A stretch of 64,000 bases of DNA from Cupriavidus numazuensis (GCF_905397435.1 NZ_CAJPVI010000047.1:1-64000), one strand, 5' to 3'. Numbered from the stretch's first letter, positions 43,572-52,445 are shown. Notes: generated from the sequence alone by a model not told the origin. Numbers and translations are program-made.

Positions 43572-44921
43572 TTGCAGGAACGCATTCCGCGCGGGCGCAT
43601 CGTGTCCGCGCCCGAGCACTTCGTCAGCACATCGCTGCAGCAGGACATCGCCCGGCACGGCCTCGACAGCCCGCGGCGCGACTTCCTGCGCAAGAGCTTC
43701 CTTGGCGCGGCGGCCGGCGTGGCCGCGGCAACGCTGGGCCGGCGCGCGCTGGCTGCCGAGGGCGACCCCGCCATCCTCGAGCCGCAGCCGTGGGCCACGT
43801 CGCTGGGCCAGCCGGTGGCGGCACGGCCGTATGGCCAGCCCTCCGTTCATGAGAAAAACCTGGCGCGGCGCGAGTCGCCGGGGCTGACGCGCGTATCGGC
43901 CGCCTCGGTCGCGTTCGCGCCGCTGCAAGGGCTGTTCGGCATCATCACGCCCAACGGCCTGCATTTCGAGCGGCACCACCAGGGCTGGCAGGACATCGAT
44001 CCGGCCCGCCACCGCCTGATGATCAACGGGTTGGTCAAGGCGCCGCGCGTTTATACGATGGACGACCTGATGCGGCTGCCTTCGGTGTCGCGCATGCATT
44101 TCATCGAATGCGGCGCCAATACCGGCATGGAGTGGGGCAATGTGGCGGTGCCGACCGTCCAGTACACCCACGGCATGCTGTCCTGCTGCGAATTCACGGG
44201 TGTGCCGCTCAAGGTGCTGCTCGACGATGCCGGCGCGGACCTGCGCCGAGGCAAATACCTGCTTGCCGAAGGCGGCGACGGCTCGGGCATGACGCGCACG
44301 ATCCCGATGGAGCTGGCCGACGAGATCATCGTCGCCTGGGGCATGAATGGCGAGATGCTGCGTCCCGAGAACGGCTACCCGCTGCGGCTGGTGGTGCCGG
44401 GCGTCCAGGGTGTGTCGTGGGTCAAATGGCTGCGCCGGCTGGAACTGGGCGACCAGCCGTGGAACGCCAAGGACGAGACCATCCATTACGTCGACATGAT
44501 GCCGGACGGCAAGCTGCGTCAGTACACGTCGATCCAGGAGTGCAAGTCCGTCATCACGTCGCCATCCGGCGGGCAGCAGATGGTCGGCAAGGGCTTCTAC
44601 AACATCAGCGGACTCGCGTGGTCCGGGCGCGGACGGATACGCCGCGTCGATGTCTCGACCGACGGTGGCCGCAACTGGCGCACCGCGCGGCTGGAAACGC
44701 CGGTGCTGTCCAAGTGCCTGACGCGCTTCAACCTCGACTGGGTCTGGGACGGCGGCCCGGCCATCCTGCAAAGCCGCGCGATCGACGAAACCGGCTACGT
44801 GCAGCCGAAGATGGCGCAGCTGCGCGCGGTACGCGGCACGCGCTCGATCTATCACAACAACGCCATCCAGAGCTGGCAGGTGGCGCAGGGCGGGGAGGTG
44901 TCCAATGTCCACGTGGGCTGA
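43572..44921 (+). CDS. soxC: Sulfane dehydrogenase molybdoprotein SoxC
   Basis: Periplasmic molybdenum-cofactor subunit of Sox(CD)2, which removes six electrons from the outer sulfane sulfur bound to SoxYZ. About 449 residues. A Tat signal includes SPRRDFLRKSFLGAAAG; the molybdenum cysteine is in MHFIECGANTGMEWG, and the sulfite oxidase-like dimer domain is at the C-terminus (RIRRVDVSTDGGRNW). Start: TTG at 43572 has GGAGGAG six bases upstream; GTG at 43554 is in frame but has no ribosome site. The soxD start overlaps its end by 17 bases. Confidence 0.93.
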   Translation: MQERIPRGRIVSAPEHFVSTSLQQDIARHGLDSPRRDFLRKSFLGAAAGVAAATLGRRALAAEGDPAILEPQPWATSLGQPVAARPYGQPSVHEKNLARRESPGLTRVSAASVAFAPLQGLFGIITPNGLHFERHHQGWQDIDPARHRLMINGLVKAPRVYTMDDLMRLPSVSRMHFIECGANTGMEWGNVAVPTVQYTHGMLSCCEFTGVPLKVLLDDAGADLRRGKYLLAEGGDGSGMTRTIPMELADEIIVAWGMNGEMLRPENGYPLRLVVPGVQGVSWVKWLRRLELGDQPWNAKDETIHYVDMMPDGKLRQYTSIQECKSVITSPSGGQQMVGKGFYNISGLAWSGRGRIRRVDVSTDGGRNWRTARLETPVLSKCLTRFNLDWVWDGGPAILQSRAIDETGYVQPKMAQLRAVRGTRSIYHNNAIQSWQVAQGGEVSNVHVG

Positions 44922-45939
44922 CACCGCACGCGTGCTGATGCTCGCCGCCGGATGCCTGGTCACGGCGGCCTGGGCGGGGACTAGCGACACCGCCGCCGCA
45001 CGCGCGGCGCTGGGCCGCACCGCCACGGCGGCCGAGGTCGCCGCCTGGGACATCGACGTACGCCCTGACTTCCAGGGCTTGCCCAAGGGCAGCGGCACGG
45101 TGTCGCAGGGCCAGAAGATCTGGGACGGCAAGTGCGCATCCTGCCATGGCGACTTCGGCGAATCGAACGAGGTGTTCTCGCCGATCGTCGGCGGCACGAC
45201 GGCCGACGACATCCGCACCGGCCGTGTCGCGGCGATGACCGGCAACCAGCCATACCGCACGACGCTGATGAAGGTCAGCACGGTCAGCACGCTCTGGGAC
45301 TACATCCACCGCGCGATGCCATGGAATGCGCCGCGCAGCCTGAGCGCCGACGATGTCTATGCCGTCACGGCGTATCTGCTGAACCTCGGCGAGATCGTCC
45401 CGGCCGATTTCACGCTCTCGGACGCCAACATCGCCGAAGTCCAGCGCAAGATGCCGAACCGCAACGGCATGACTACGGACCATGGCATGTGGCCCGGCCG
45501 TGGCCGGCCCGACACGCGCAACACGGCCTGCATGAAGGACTGCGAAGCGACAGTGAAGGTCGTCTCGGCGATGCCGGCGTACGCGCGCGATGCGCATGGC
45601 GACCTGTCCCAGCAACAACGCGGGTTTGGGCCAACGCGCGGCGTCGCAGCAGTGACGACCCCGGCGACAGTGGCTTCGGCGCCGGTAGCGCCCGGCGCCA
45701 AGCTCACCGGCCAGTACCAGTGCATGGCCTGCCATGCACTCGACCGGAAAGTGGTCGGCCCGTCATTTTCGGATATCGCCAGCAAATACCGCGGCCAGGG
45801 TGACGCGCACGCCGCGCTGGAGCGCAAGGTCAAGGCCGGCGGGCAGGGCGCATGGGGCAACGTGCCGATGCCGCCGCAGCCCCAGATCCCCGATTCGGAC
45901 ATCCGTGCCATGGTGGGGTGGATTCTTGAGGCAAAATAG
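44905..45939 (+). CDS. soxD: Sulfane dehydrogenase dihaem cytochrome c subunit SoxD
   Basis: 344 residues. A Sec signal (about 1-24) is followed by a first c domain with C-A-S-C-H near residue 77 and a second with C-M-A-C-H near 274. Partner of SoxC; takes electrons from the molybdenum site. GGGGAGGTGTCC inside the soxC end precedes the ATG, and the genes overlap by 17 bases, so translation is coupled. The C-terminal domain (about 262-344) is strikingly similar to the separate cytochrome encoded at 46057. Confidence 0.93.
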   Translation: MSTWADTARVLMLAAGCLVTAAWAGTSDTAAARAALGRTATAAEVAAWDIDVRPDFQGLPKGSGTVSQGQKIWDGKCASCHGDFGESNEVFSPIVGGTTADDIRTGRVAAMTGNQPYRTTLMKVSTVSTLWDYIHRAMPWNAPRSLSADDVYAVTAYLLNLGEIVPADFTLSDANIAEVQRKMPNRNGMTTDHGMWPGRGRPDTRNTACMKDCEATVKVVSAMPAYARDAHGDLSQQQRGFGPTRGVAAVTTPATVASAPVAPGAKLTGQYQCMACHALDRKVVGPSFSDIASKYRGQGDAHAALERKVKAGGQGAWGNVPMPPQPQIPDSDIRAMVGWILEAK

Positions 45940-46056
45940 CGGGCTGGCCGCTGGAGTGCCCCCAGGCGGCGGCCAGAGTGTGTTGTGCCGCAACGCAGTC
46001 CGGTTGTGGCGTGGCCTTTGCCGTCCCCACGGCTTTACAAAGCTTGGAGCTTAATA

Positions 46057-46383
46057 ATGAAGCAGTTTGTCATCGCAGCGCTGATGCTGGGCGCCGCCGC
46101 ATCGGCCCACGCGGTCGATGCCGCCAAGGCACAGGAGATCGCCAACAAGAACGCCTGCATGGGTTGCCACCAGGTCGACAAGAAGCTGGTTGGCCCGGCC
46201 TACAAGGACGTGGCCGCCAAGTACAAGGGCGACAAGAACGCCCTTGCGACCCTGACCAAGAAGGTCAAGGCCGGTGGTTCGGGCGTCTGGGGCCCGGTGC
46301 CGATGCCCGCGAACGCCGGTCTGAGCGACGCTGACGCGAAGACCGTGGTCGAGTGGGTGCTGGCTGGCGCGCCGGCCAAGTAA
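46057..46383 (+). CDS. Periplasmic cytochrome c (c8/c551-type)
   Basis: 108 residues. A cleavable signal (about 1-19, ASAHA) is followed by one haem motif C-M-G-C-H in NKNACMGCHQVDKKLVGP and a distal methionine in WGPVPMPANAGLSD. GGAGC precedes the ATG. Strong similarity to the C-terminal haem domain of SoxD (shared KVKAGG, VGP, AKYKG/SKYRG and PMP blocks) suggests duplication. Its likely job is to carry electrons from SoxCD or SoxAX to the respiratory chain. Confidence 0.9.
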   Translation: MKQFVIAALMLGAAASAHAVDAAKAQEIANKNACMGCHQVDKKLVGPAYKDVAAKYKGDKNALATLTKKVKAGGSGVWGPVPMPANAGLSDADAKTVVEWVLAGAPAK

Positions 46384-46550
46384 GCAAGGCCCGCAAGGGC
46401 AGACAAACCGATGCAACAGGCTGGCCGGCATCCGTCGCGCGGGCCTGGATACAGAGCACAGCGGCCGGCAATGCACCGGCCGCATGCAGCAAGCACCGCC
46501 CCAAGCGGTCAACCACGACTGGGAACGGAGTAGCCGGAGAGCAAAGCACA

Positions 46551-47006
46551 ATGAATTCGAAACGACGAGAAGTACTGCGGGTCACCGCTGTCCTGTCGCT
46601 GATGGCCGCAACGGGTCTGATCACCGAAGCGCAGGCAGCCGAGTGGAACAAGACCGCTTTTGACGGAAAGAGCGTAGCCGATGTCATCAAGGCCCTCGGC
46701 GGCAGTGGCACGGAAAAGAGCAGCGCCATCACCTTCAACGCCCCGGACATCGCCGAGAACGGCGCCGTGGTGCCGGTGGCGGTGACCAGCACGATCCCGG
46801 ATACCGAGCAGATCGCGATCCTGGTCGAAAAGAACCCCAACACGCTGGCCGCGGATTTCGTGATCCCGGCGGGCACCGAACCATTCGTCTCCACGCGCGT
46901 GAAGATGGGCCAGACCTCCGTGGTGTACGCCGCGGTCAAGGCCGGCGGCAAGTGGTACGTGGCATCCAAGGAAATCAAGGTCACCTTGGGCGGCTGCGGC
47001 GGCTGA
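46551..47006 (+). CDS. soxY: Sulfur-carrier protein SoxY
   Basis: 151 residues. A Tat-type signal begins MNSKRREVLRVTAVLSLMAA. The C-terminus ends in GGCGG, with the carrier cysteine at C149 that holds sulfur intermediates covalently. It pairs with SoxZ, encoded 46 bases downstream. The frame opens upstream to 46353 without a signal, so the ATG at 46551 is used. Confidence 0.96.
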   Translation: MNSKRREVLRVTAVLSLMAATGLITEAQAAEWNKTAFDGKSVADVIKALGGSGTEKSSAITFNAPDIAENGAVVPVAVTSTIPDTEQIAILVEKNPNTLAADFVIPAGTEPFVSTRVKMGQTSVVYAAVKAGGKWYVASKEIKVTLGGCGG

Positions 47007-47052
47007 GCCCCGCGCCCCGCCAATCCACGATCATCTGCAACAGGAGAGAACC

Positions 47053-47364
47053 ATGGCAGACCCGATGCGCGTACGCGCCACCGAAAACGGCGGCGTAGTC
47101 GACGTCAAGATTCTGATGAAGCACGACATGGAAACCGGCCAGCGCAAGGACAGCGCCGGCAAGACCGTTCCGGCGTGGCATATCCAGACCGTGAGCGCCC
47201 AGTGCAAGGGCAAGGAAGTGTTCCGCGCCCAGTTCGGGCCGGCGGTGTCGAAGGACCCGTTCCTGAACTTCAAGTTCAAGGGCGGCGCCAAGGGCGACAA
47301 GGTCACAGTGACCTGGATCGACAACCGCGGCGACAAGCGCACCGACGAAGCAACCATCGCCTGA
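47053..47364 (+). CDS. soxZ: Sulfur-carrier complex subunit SoxZ
   Basis: 103 residues, immunoglobulin-like fold without its own signal peptide; SoxZ is carried out with SoxY by Tat. Family features: KILMKHDMETGQRKDSAGK, IPAWHI-like VPAWHIQTV, and FNFKFKGGAKGDKVTVTWID near the C-terminus. CAGGAGAGAACC precedes the ATG. Works with SoxY as the scaffold on which SoxAX, SoxB and SoxCD act. Confidence 0.96.
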   Translation: MADPMRVRATENGGVVDVKILMKHDMETGQRKDSAGKTVPAWHIQTVSAQCKGKEVFRAQFGPAVSKDPFLNFKFKGGAKGDKVTVTWIDNRGDKRTDEATIA

Positions 47365-47431
47365 TGCCCGCCCGGCGCGGCCGGCCGTCGTCTGCTATGG
47401 TTCTGGTCGGAAACTGACCTCGGAAACAATC

Positions 47432-47890
47432 ATGCGGCGAGCATTTATTCGGGCATCGGCGGCGCTGGCCGCCATCGGACTGGCGGCAAAGGCATCGGCG
47501 CAAGCTGCGCCAGCCGCGTCCGCAGGCAAGGGCAAGCGCGTCAAGGTGGTGTACCAGCTTTCGGAAGGCATCGACCAGGCGGTGCGCGCAATGGGCAATC
47601 TGCGCAACCACCTGAACGGCGCGCCCGATACGAAGATCGTCGTGGTCGCGTTCGGCTACGGCGTGGATTTCCTGGTGGAAGGCGCCAAGGATTCGCGCGG
47701 CAACACCTTTGAAGGCCCCGTGGGCGCGCTGGCTTCGGCCGGCGTCGAGTTCCGCGTGTGCCGCAATACGCTGACGGCTCGCAAGATTTCCGAATCGAGC
47801 CTGCTGATGGAAACGAAGATCGTACCGGCCGGCGTGGTGGAGATTGCCCGCCTGCAGTTTGACGAAGGCTACGCCTACATCAAGCCTTGA
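47432..47890 (+). CDS. Exported DsrE-family protein of the sox cluster
   Basis: 152 residues. A signal with twin arginines (MRRAFIRASAALAAIGLAAK) and an ASA cleavage region precede a DsrE/F-like domain (about 37-150): RVKVVYQLSEGIDQAVRAMG, KIVVVAFGYGVDFLVEGA and VEFRVCRNTL. C110 is the only cysteine in the mature protein and lies at the position used by DsrE-like proteins for persulfide handling. Located between soxZ and soxA. A periplasmic sulfur carrier role is inferred. Confidence 0.85.
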   Translation: MRRAFIRASAALAAIGLAAKASAQAAPAASAGKGKRVKVVYQLSEGIDQAVRAMGNLRNHLNGAPDTKIVVVAFGYGVDFLVEGAKDSRGNTFEGPVGALASAGVEFRVCRNTLTARKISESSLLMETKIVPAGVVEIARLQFDEGYAYIKP

Positions 47891-47966
47891 GGACGGCCCG
47901 GGCAAGGGAAGGCCCGGAGACAGAAGAACAACCCGGCGCGCGAGCGGCCGGGAGGAGAAGCCCCCA

Positions 47967-48794
47967 ATGACCAAGATCCGACGCCTGGCCACGGGCGCCG
48001 CGCTGGCCGCGGCCGGCGCCACCGCGCTGACCCTGGCGGCCGCCGTGCACGCGCAGGGCAGCACCGCCGACGAAATCGCCAAGTACCGCCAGATGCTGGC
48101 CGAAGGCAATCCTGCCGAGCTGTGGGAAGCCGCCGGCGAAGAGCTGTGGAAAAAGCCCGCCGGCCCGAAGAACGCCTCGCTCGAACAGTGCGACCTGGGC
48201 AAGGGCCCGGGCGTGACCAAGGGCGCCTACGCTGAACTGCCGCGCTACTTCAAGGACGCCGGCAAGGTCATGGACCTGGAACAGCGCCTGGCCTACTGCC
48301 GCGTGACGCTGCAAGGCCTGACCAAGGAAGAGGCGATGGCCAACCCGTTCTCGTCCTCGGGCAAGCCGTCGGACATCGAGCGCCTGGCCTCGTACCTGAC
48401 GGCCGAATCGCGCGGCGTGAAGATGAACGTCCAGCTCAGCCACCCGGAAGAGCAGCGCACCTATGCGCTCGGCCAGAAGATGTTCTTCTACCGCGGCGGC
48501 GCCTATGACTTCGCCTGCGCCACGTGCCATGCCGTGGACGGCCAGCGCATCCGCCTGCAAGACCTGCCGAACCTGCTGACCGAGAAGGGCGCGCAGGCGG
48601 CCTACACCACGTGGCCCGCCTACCGCGTCTCGCAGGGCGAGGTACGCACCATGCAGCATCGCCTGTACGACTGCCTGCGCCAGCAGCGCTTTCCCGAGCC
48701 CGCCTACGGTTCGGACGTGATCACCGCCCTCACCATGTTCCTGGCCAGGAACGCGAACGGCGGCACCTACGATGGCCCCGCCATGAAGCGCTGA
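47967..48794 (+). CDS. soxA: L-cysteine S-thiosulfotransferase subunit SoxA
   Basis: 275 residues. A Sec signal (about 1-29) is followed by two cysteines in LEQCDLG and LAYCRVTL, expected as the disulfide or remnant of a lost N-terminal haem, one haem motif C-A-T-C-H, and the active-site cysteine in LYDCLRQQRFPEP. It thus looks like a mono-haem SoxA. With SoxX it joins thiosulfate to the SoxY cysteine. GGAGGAGAAG precedes the ATG; the upstream open frame to 47844 overlaps the DsrE gene. Confidence 0.94.
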   Translation: MTKIRRLATGAALAAAGATALTLAAAVHAQGSTADEIAKYRQMLAEGNPAELWEAAGEELWKKPAGPKNASLEQCDLGKGPGVTKGAYAELPRYFKDAGKVMDLEQRLAYCRVTLQGLTKEEAMANPFSSSGKPSDIERLASYLTAESRGVKMNVQLSHPEEQRTYALGQKMFFYRGGAYDFACATCHAVDGQRIRLQDLPNLLTEKGAQAAYTTWPAYRVSQGEVRTMQHRLYDCLRQQRFPEPAYGSDVITALTMFLARNANGGTYDGPAMKR

Positions 48795-48812
48795 CGAGCA
48801 CGGGAGACGAAC

Positions 48813-49487
48813 ATGCAACGATTCACCAAGCAATACGGCGTGTGGCTCGCGGCTGTGCTGGCGCTGGCCGCCAGCACTGGCGCCGTCGCGCAGGACAATG
48901 CCAAGGCCAAGCCGGCGGCAAAGGGCAAGCCCGCCGCCGTGAGCAGCGCCGACATGAAGCACCTGATCGAGGGCTCGTTCTCGTCGAAGGGCCCGGCCAC
49001 CGTCGAAGGCGTGCTCAACCAGGACGCCATGCAGCAGGCCTGCAGCCAGTACCCGGACCGCAGCAAGGTGCCGGCGACCACGGCCAAGAAGATCGAAGCG
49101 GGCGAGCTCAAGCAGGTGAAATATCCCGCTGACGGCAAGTGGCTCGGCGACTGGAAGGAAGGCGAGAAGATCGCGCAGAACGGCCGCGGCATGCAGTTCT
49201 CCGACCAGGTGGGCGGCACCAACGGCGGCAACTGCTACGCGTGCCACCAGATGACCAAGGCCGAGATCTCGTTCGGCAATATCGGCCCGTCGCTGTACCA
49301 GTACGGCAAGCTGCGCGGCAATTCCGATGACGTGGTCAAGTACACGTGGGGCAAGATCTGGGACTCCAGCGCCTATGCTGCGTGCTCCAACATGCCGCGC
49401 TTCGGCCACAAGGGCATCCTGACGGAAGCGCAGATCCGCGACGTGATGGCACTGCTGCTGGACCCGGCTTCGCCGGTCAACCAGTAA
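48813..49487 (+). CDS. soxX: SoxAX cytochrome subunit SoxX
   Basis: 224 residues, longer than many SoxX because of an N-terminal extension. A signal peptide (about 1-26, GAVAQ) is followed by a lysine/alanine-rich stretch and a region with its own cysteine (QQACSQYPD), then the haem motif C-Y-A-C-H in GGNCYACHQM. The distal methionine is likely in CSNMPRFGHKGILTE. GGGAGACGAAC precedes the ATG. 18 bases after soxA. Confidence 0.93.
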   Translation: MQRFTKQYGVWLAAVLALAASTGAVAQDNAKAKPAAKGKPAAVSSADMKHLIEGSFSSKGPATVEGVLNQDAMQQACSQYPDRSKVPATTAKKIEAGELKQVKYPADGKWLGDWKEGEKIAQNGRGMQFSDQVGGTNGGNCYACHQMTKAEISFGNIGPSLYQYGKLRGNSDDVVKYTWGKIWDSSAYAACSNMPRFGHKGILTEAQIRDVMALLLDPASPVNQ

Positions 49488-49497
49488 GGGCACGGGC

Positions 49498-49995
49498 ATG
49501 CTGCACGTACGCGCATCCTTCATCGCGTGGCTGCTGGCTTTCGGCCTGATGGCCGGGGCGAGCGGCGCCGGCGCGCTGGAGGTGGGCGACACGGTGCGGC
49601 TGCCCGATGTGCAGACGCTTGACGGCCGCACCGTGAGCGCCGCATCGCTCGCCGGCAAGCCGCTGATCGTCGAGGTGTGGGCGTCGTGGTGCCCGTTCTG
49701 CGCCTTGCAGAACCCGCGGCTGCAGAAGCTCTACGAGCGCACGCGCGGCACGCCGCTGCAGGTGCTGACTATCAGCATCGACAAGGATCCGCGCGAAGCC
49801 ACCGAATACCTGCGCAAGCGCGGCTACACCTTCCCGGCCACCATGGACTCGCCCGCGCTGCGCAGCGTGTTCAGCCCGCGCAAGGGCCTGCCCGAGCTGT
49901 ACGTGATCGACGCGCGCGGCCGCGTGGTGCAGAAGGAAGTGGGCGAGATGCTGGAAGACGAGGTCGCAGCGCTCGACCGCTACGCAAAGCCCTGA
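49498..49995 (+). CDS. soxW: Periplasmic thioredoxin-like protein (SoxW/TlpA type)
   Basis: 165 residues. A signal (about 1-26) precedes a TlpA/ResA-like thioredoxin fold: VEVWASWCPFCALQNPRL with the active-site pair C65/C68, IDKDPREATEYLRKRGYTFP and GLPELYVIDARGRVV with the cis-proline. Ten bases after soxX. Such proteins keep Sox components, especially SoxY or SoxB partners, in reduced form. The soxW name rests on context. Confidence 0.85.
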   Translation: MLHVRASFIAWLLAFGLMAGASGAGALEVGDTVRLPDVQTLDGRTVSAASLAGKPLIVEVWASWCPFCALQNPRLQKLYERTRGTPLQVLTISIDKDPREATEYLRKRGYTFPATMDSPALRSVFSPRKGLPELYVIDARGRVVQKEVGEMLEDEVAALDRYAKP

Positions 49996-50118
49996 ATCAG
50001 TGCCTTGCCAGGCGCTGACGCATATCGGCGCACGGCCAAACATGAAACCGATGCCGGAAGCGCCTTGCATGCCTTGCAGCGCGCGCACCAGCACGCCGAT
50101 TCCACAGGAAGAGACGAC

Positions 50119-51840
50119 ATGAACCGACGCGAGTTCCTGCAGGTGCTGGCCATCGCCGGCGCCAGCGGCATGAGCTTCCCCGCCAGCGCGGCCCAGGCGG
50201 CGAAATCCGCCGAGGCCATGTACGACCTGCCGCGCTTCGGCAATGTCCACCTGCTGCACTTTACCGACTGCCACGCGCAGCTGCGGCCGGTGTATTTCCG
50301 CGAACCGAACGTCAACCTTGGCATCGGCGCCTATGCCGGCAAGCCACCGCATCTCGTCGGCGACGCGCTGCTGCGCCACTACGGTATTCGCCCCGGCACG
50401 CCGCAAGCCCACGCGTTCACGTACCTCGACTTCACTGAAGCCGCGCAGCGCTATGGCAAGGTCGGCGGGTTTGCCCACCTGGCTACGCTGGTCAAGCGCA
50501 TGAAGGCCAGCCGCCCCGGCGCGCTGCTGCTCGACGGCGGAGACACCTGGCAAGGCTCCGCCACCGCGTTGTGGACCAAGGGCCAGGACATGGTCGACGC
50601 GGCGCTCGCGCTCGGCGTCAACGTCATGACGCCGCACTGGGAAATGACGCTCGGTGCCGACCGCGTCAAGGAAATCGTCGAGAAGGACTTCAAGGACAAG
50701 GTCTCGTTCCTCGCCCAGAACATCAAGACCAACGACTTCGGCGACCCGGTCTTCGACCCATACGTGATGCGCGACATCAACGGCGTCGCGGTCGCCATCA
50801 TCGGCCAGGCCTTCCCGTACACGCCGATCGCCAATCCGCGCTACTTCGTGCCGGACTGGACCTTCGGCATCCAGGAAGAAAACCTGCAGCAAGTCATCGA
50901 TGATGCGCGCACCAAGGGCGCGCAGGTGGTCGTGCTGCTGTCGCACAACGGCATGGACGTCGACCTGAAGCTCGCCTCGCGCGTGCGCGGCCTCGACGCG
51001 ATCCTCGGCGGCCACACCCATGACGGCATGCCGGCGCCGGTACCGGTGAAGAACGCCGGCGGCACCACGCTGGTCACCAATGCCGGCTCCAACGGCAAGT
51101 TCCTCGGCGTGCTGGACTTTGACGTCAAGAACGGCAAGGTGACGGACTTCCGCTACCGCCTGCTGCCGGTGTTCGCCAACTACCTGCCGGCCGATCCCGC
51201 AATGGACGCGCTGATCACGAAGGTCCGCGCGCCGTACGAACAGAAGCTCGGCGAGGTTCTGGCAGTGAACCGTGGCCTGCTGTACCGGCGCGGCAACTTC
51301 AACGGCACCTTCGACCAGCTGATCCTCGATGGCCTGATGGAAGTGCAGGGCGCACAGATCGCGTTCTCGCCGGGCTTCCGCTGGGGCACCTCGCTGCTGC
51401 CGGGCCAGGCCATCACCATGGAACACCTGATGGACCAGACCGCCATCACGTACCCGTACACCACTGTGACGGACATGAGCGGCGACACCATCAAGACCAT
51501 CCTCGAAGACGTGGCCGACAACCTGTTCAACCCGGACCCGTACTATCAGCAGGGCGGCGACATGGTGCGCGTGGGCGGGCTGCAGTACACCATCGACCCC
51601 AACGCCGGCATGGGCAAACGCATCCGCGACATGCGCCTGAACGGCCAGCCTTTGGATGCCGCCAAAACCTACAAGGTAGCCGGCTGGGCGCCTGTGGCCG
51701 AGGAAGCGAAACAAGCCGGCGGTGCGCCAATCTGGGACGTCATGGCCCAATGGCTGCGCGCCAACAAGGAGGTCAGCGCCCGGCCGCTGAACCAGCCGCG
51801 CGTGGTCGGCATGGAGCGAAATCCAGGCATGGCGGCCTGA
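50119..51840 (+). CDS. soxB: Sulfate thiol esterase / S-sulfosulfanyl-cysteine sulfohydrolase SoxB
   Basis: 573 residues, dinuclear manganese hydrolase of the 5'-nucleotidase-like family. A Tat signal MNRREFLQVLAIAGASGMSF is followed by metal motifs LLHFTDCHAQLRPVYFREP, LLDGGDTWQGSATALWTKGQ, VVLLSHNGMDVD and ILGGHTHDGMP. It releases sulfate from the SoxY-bound intermediate. GGAAGAG precedes the ATG; the frame extends to 50005 without a signal. Last gene of the sox cluster. Confidence 0.96.
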   Translation: MNRREFLQVLAIAGASGMSFPASAAQAAKSAEAMYDLPRFGNVHLLHFTDCHAQLRPVYFREPNVNLGIGAYAGKPPHLVGDALLRHYGIRPGTPQAHAFTYLDFTEAAQRYGKVGGFAHLATLVKRMKASRPGALLLDGGDTWQGSATALWTKGQDMVDAALALGVNVMTPHWEMTLGADRVKEIVEKDFKDKVSFLAQNIKTNDFGDPVFDPYVMRDINGVAVAIIGQAFPYTPIANPRYFVPDWTFGIQEENLQQVIDDARTKGAQVVVLLSHNGMDVDLKLASRVRGLDAILGGHTHDGMPAPVPVKNAGGTTLVTNAGSNGKFLGVLDFDVKNGKVTDFRYRLLPVFANYLPADPAMDALITKVRAPYEQKLGEVLAVNRGLLYRRGNFNGTFDQLILDGLMEVQGAQIAFSPGFRWGTSLLPGQAITMEHLMDQTAITYPYTTVTDMSGDTIKTILEDVADNLFNPDPYYQQGGDMVRVGGLQYTIDPNAGMGKRIRDMRLNGQPLDAAKTYKVAGWAPVAEEAKQAGGAPIWDVMAQWLRANKEVSARPLNQPRVVGMERNPGMAA

Positions 51841-51874
51841 TGTTGCGCGCGATCCTCACCCCGGCGGGTACGGA

Positions 51875-51904
51875 TTGAAGCGCTCGAAGGAAGTAGGCTA
51901 CAAT
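51875..51904 (+). promoter_or_regulatory. Promoter of the tRNA-Ala gene
   Basis: TTGAAG and TACAAT separated by 18 bases, with the -10 box ending ten bases before the mature tRNA. It separates the tRNA gene from the sox cluster. Confidence 0.65.
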
Positions 51905-51914
51905 CGTTCGCGAC

Positions 51915-51990
51915 GGGCCGATAGCTCAGCTGGGAGAGCGCTGCGTTCGCAATGCAGAGGTCGGGAGTTCGATCCTCCTTCGGTCCACCA
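51915..51990 (+). tRNA. tRNA-Ala (anticodon CGC)
   Basis: 76-base cloverleaf. The acceptor pair GGGCCGA/TCGGTCC includes one G-T pair, the D loop has AGCTCAGCTGGGAGAGC, the anticodon arm CTGCG-TTCGCAA-TGCAG gives anticodon CGC, and the T arm has GGGAGTTCGATCCTCC. The 3' CCA is encoded. It reads the alanine codon GCG, which is abundant in this genome. Confidence 0.97.
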
Positions 51991-51996
51991 AATACA

Positions 51997-52030
51997 AAGG
52001 GCTCGGAATTCGTTCCGAGCCCTTTTCGTT
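51997..52030 (+). terminator. Strong rho-independent terminator after tRNA-Ala
   Basis: A perfect 12-bp stem AAGGGCTCGGAA/TTCCGAGCCCTT closed by a TTCG tetraloop, followed by TTCGTTTT. The stem's A-rich upstream flank may make it weakly bidirectional for the convergent gene at 52063. Confidence 0.93.
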
Positions 52031-52062
52031 TTCCCGTTCCCGTTTCGGCGCCAAGGCCCGCC

Positions 52063-52314
52063 TCACGCCACCTTCTGCCCCCGCCTGGCCTTCATCGCCG
52101 AAGGCCGTACCTGTTGCAGCGCTCTCAACGACTGCAACGCATCTTCCACCGCCTCGATCCCATCCCGCAACCGCGCCGTGGCATAGCCAAGCCGGCTTTG
52201 TGCATCGGGGTCTGGCGCGGATAGCTGTTCGAGCGTGTCGACCTCCGCCTGCATCTGGCCGATCAGGCGGCGTAACTGGGATGTGCTGTGCGAAGCAAGC
52301 GACCGAATAGCCAT
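52063..52314 (-). CDS. Hypothetical helical protein
   Basis: 83 residues from the ATG of MAIRSLASHSTSQL, which is preceded by GAGGAG at good distance. The sequence is mostly helical heptad-like (LRRLIGQMQAEVDTLEQLS, LRDGIEAVEDALQSLRALQQ), suggesting a small coiled coil, with a basic C-terminus (MKARRGQKVA). No family recognised and no functional context: it lies between tRNA-Ala and an efflux gene. Confidence 0.65.
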   Translation of the reverse strand: MAIRSLASHSTSQLRRLIGQMQAEVDTLEQLSAPDPDAQSRLGYATARLRDGIEAVEDALQSLRALQQVRPSAMKARRGQKVA

Positions 52315-52445
52315 GCGGACTCCTCGGACGTCATTGGCGACGCCCAATTTGTACCGTAGTACGTCACAGGAAGTTCGCCAGTGCTGTTACGTCTCCATAC
52401 ACCTGTGTCGTCTCGCGCATACAACGGCCGCATGTCAGGCCATCG

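Noticed and set aside
43572-51840. Reading the ArsR-type SoxR as the superoxide regulator SoxR
   Set aside because: The protein has an ArsR winged helix, not a MerR fold with a 2Fe-2S cysteine cluster; the sox context points to sulfur oxidation.
51915-51990. tRNA-Ala as integration site of a genomic island
   Set aside because: The DNA on both sides has native composition, there is no integrase and no repeat of the tRNA 3' end was seen nearby.
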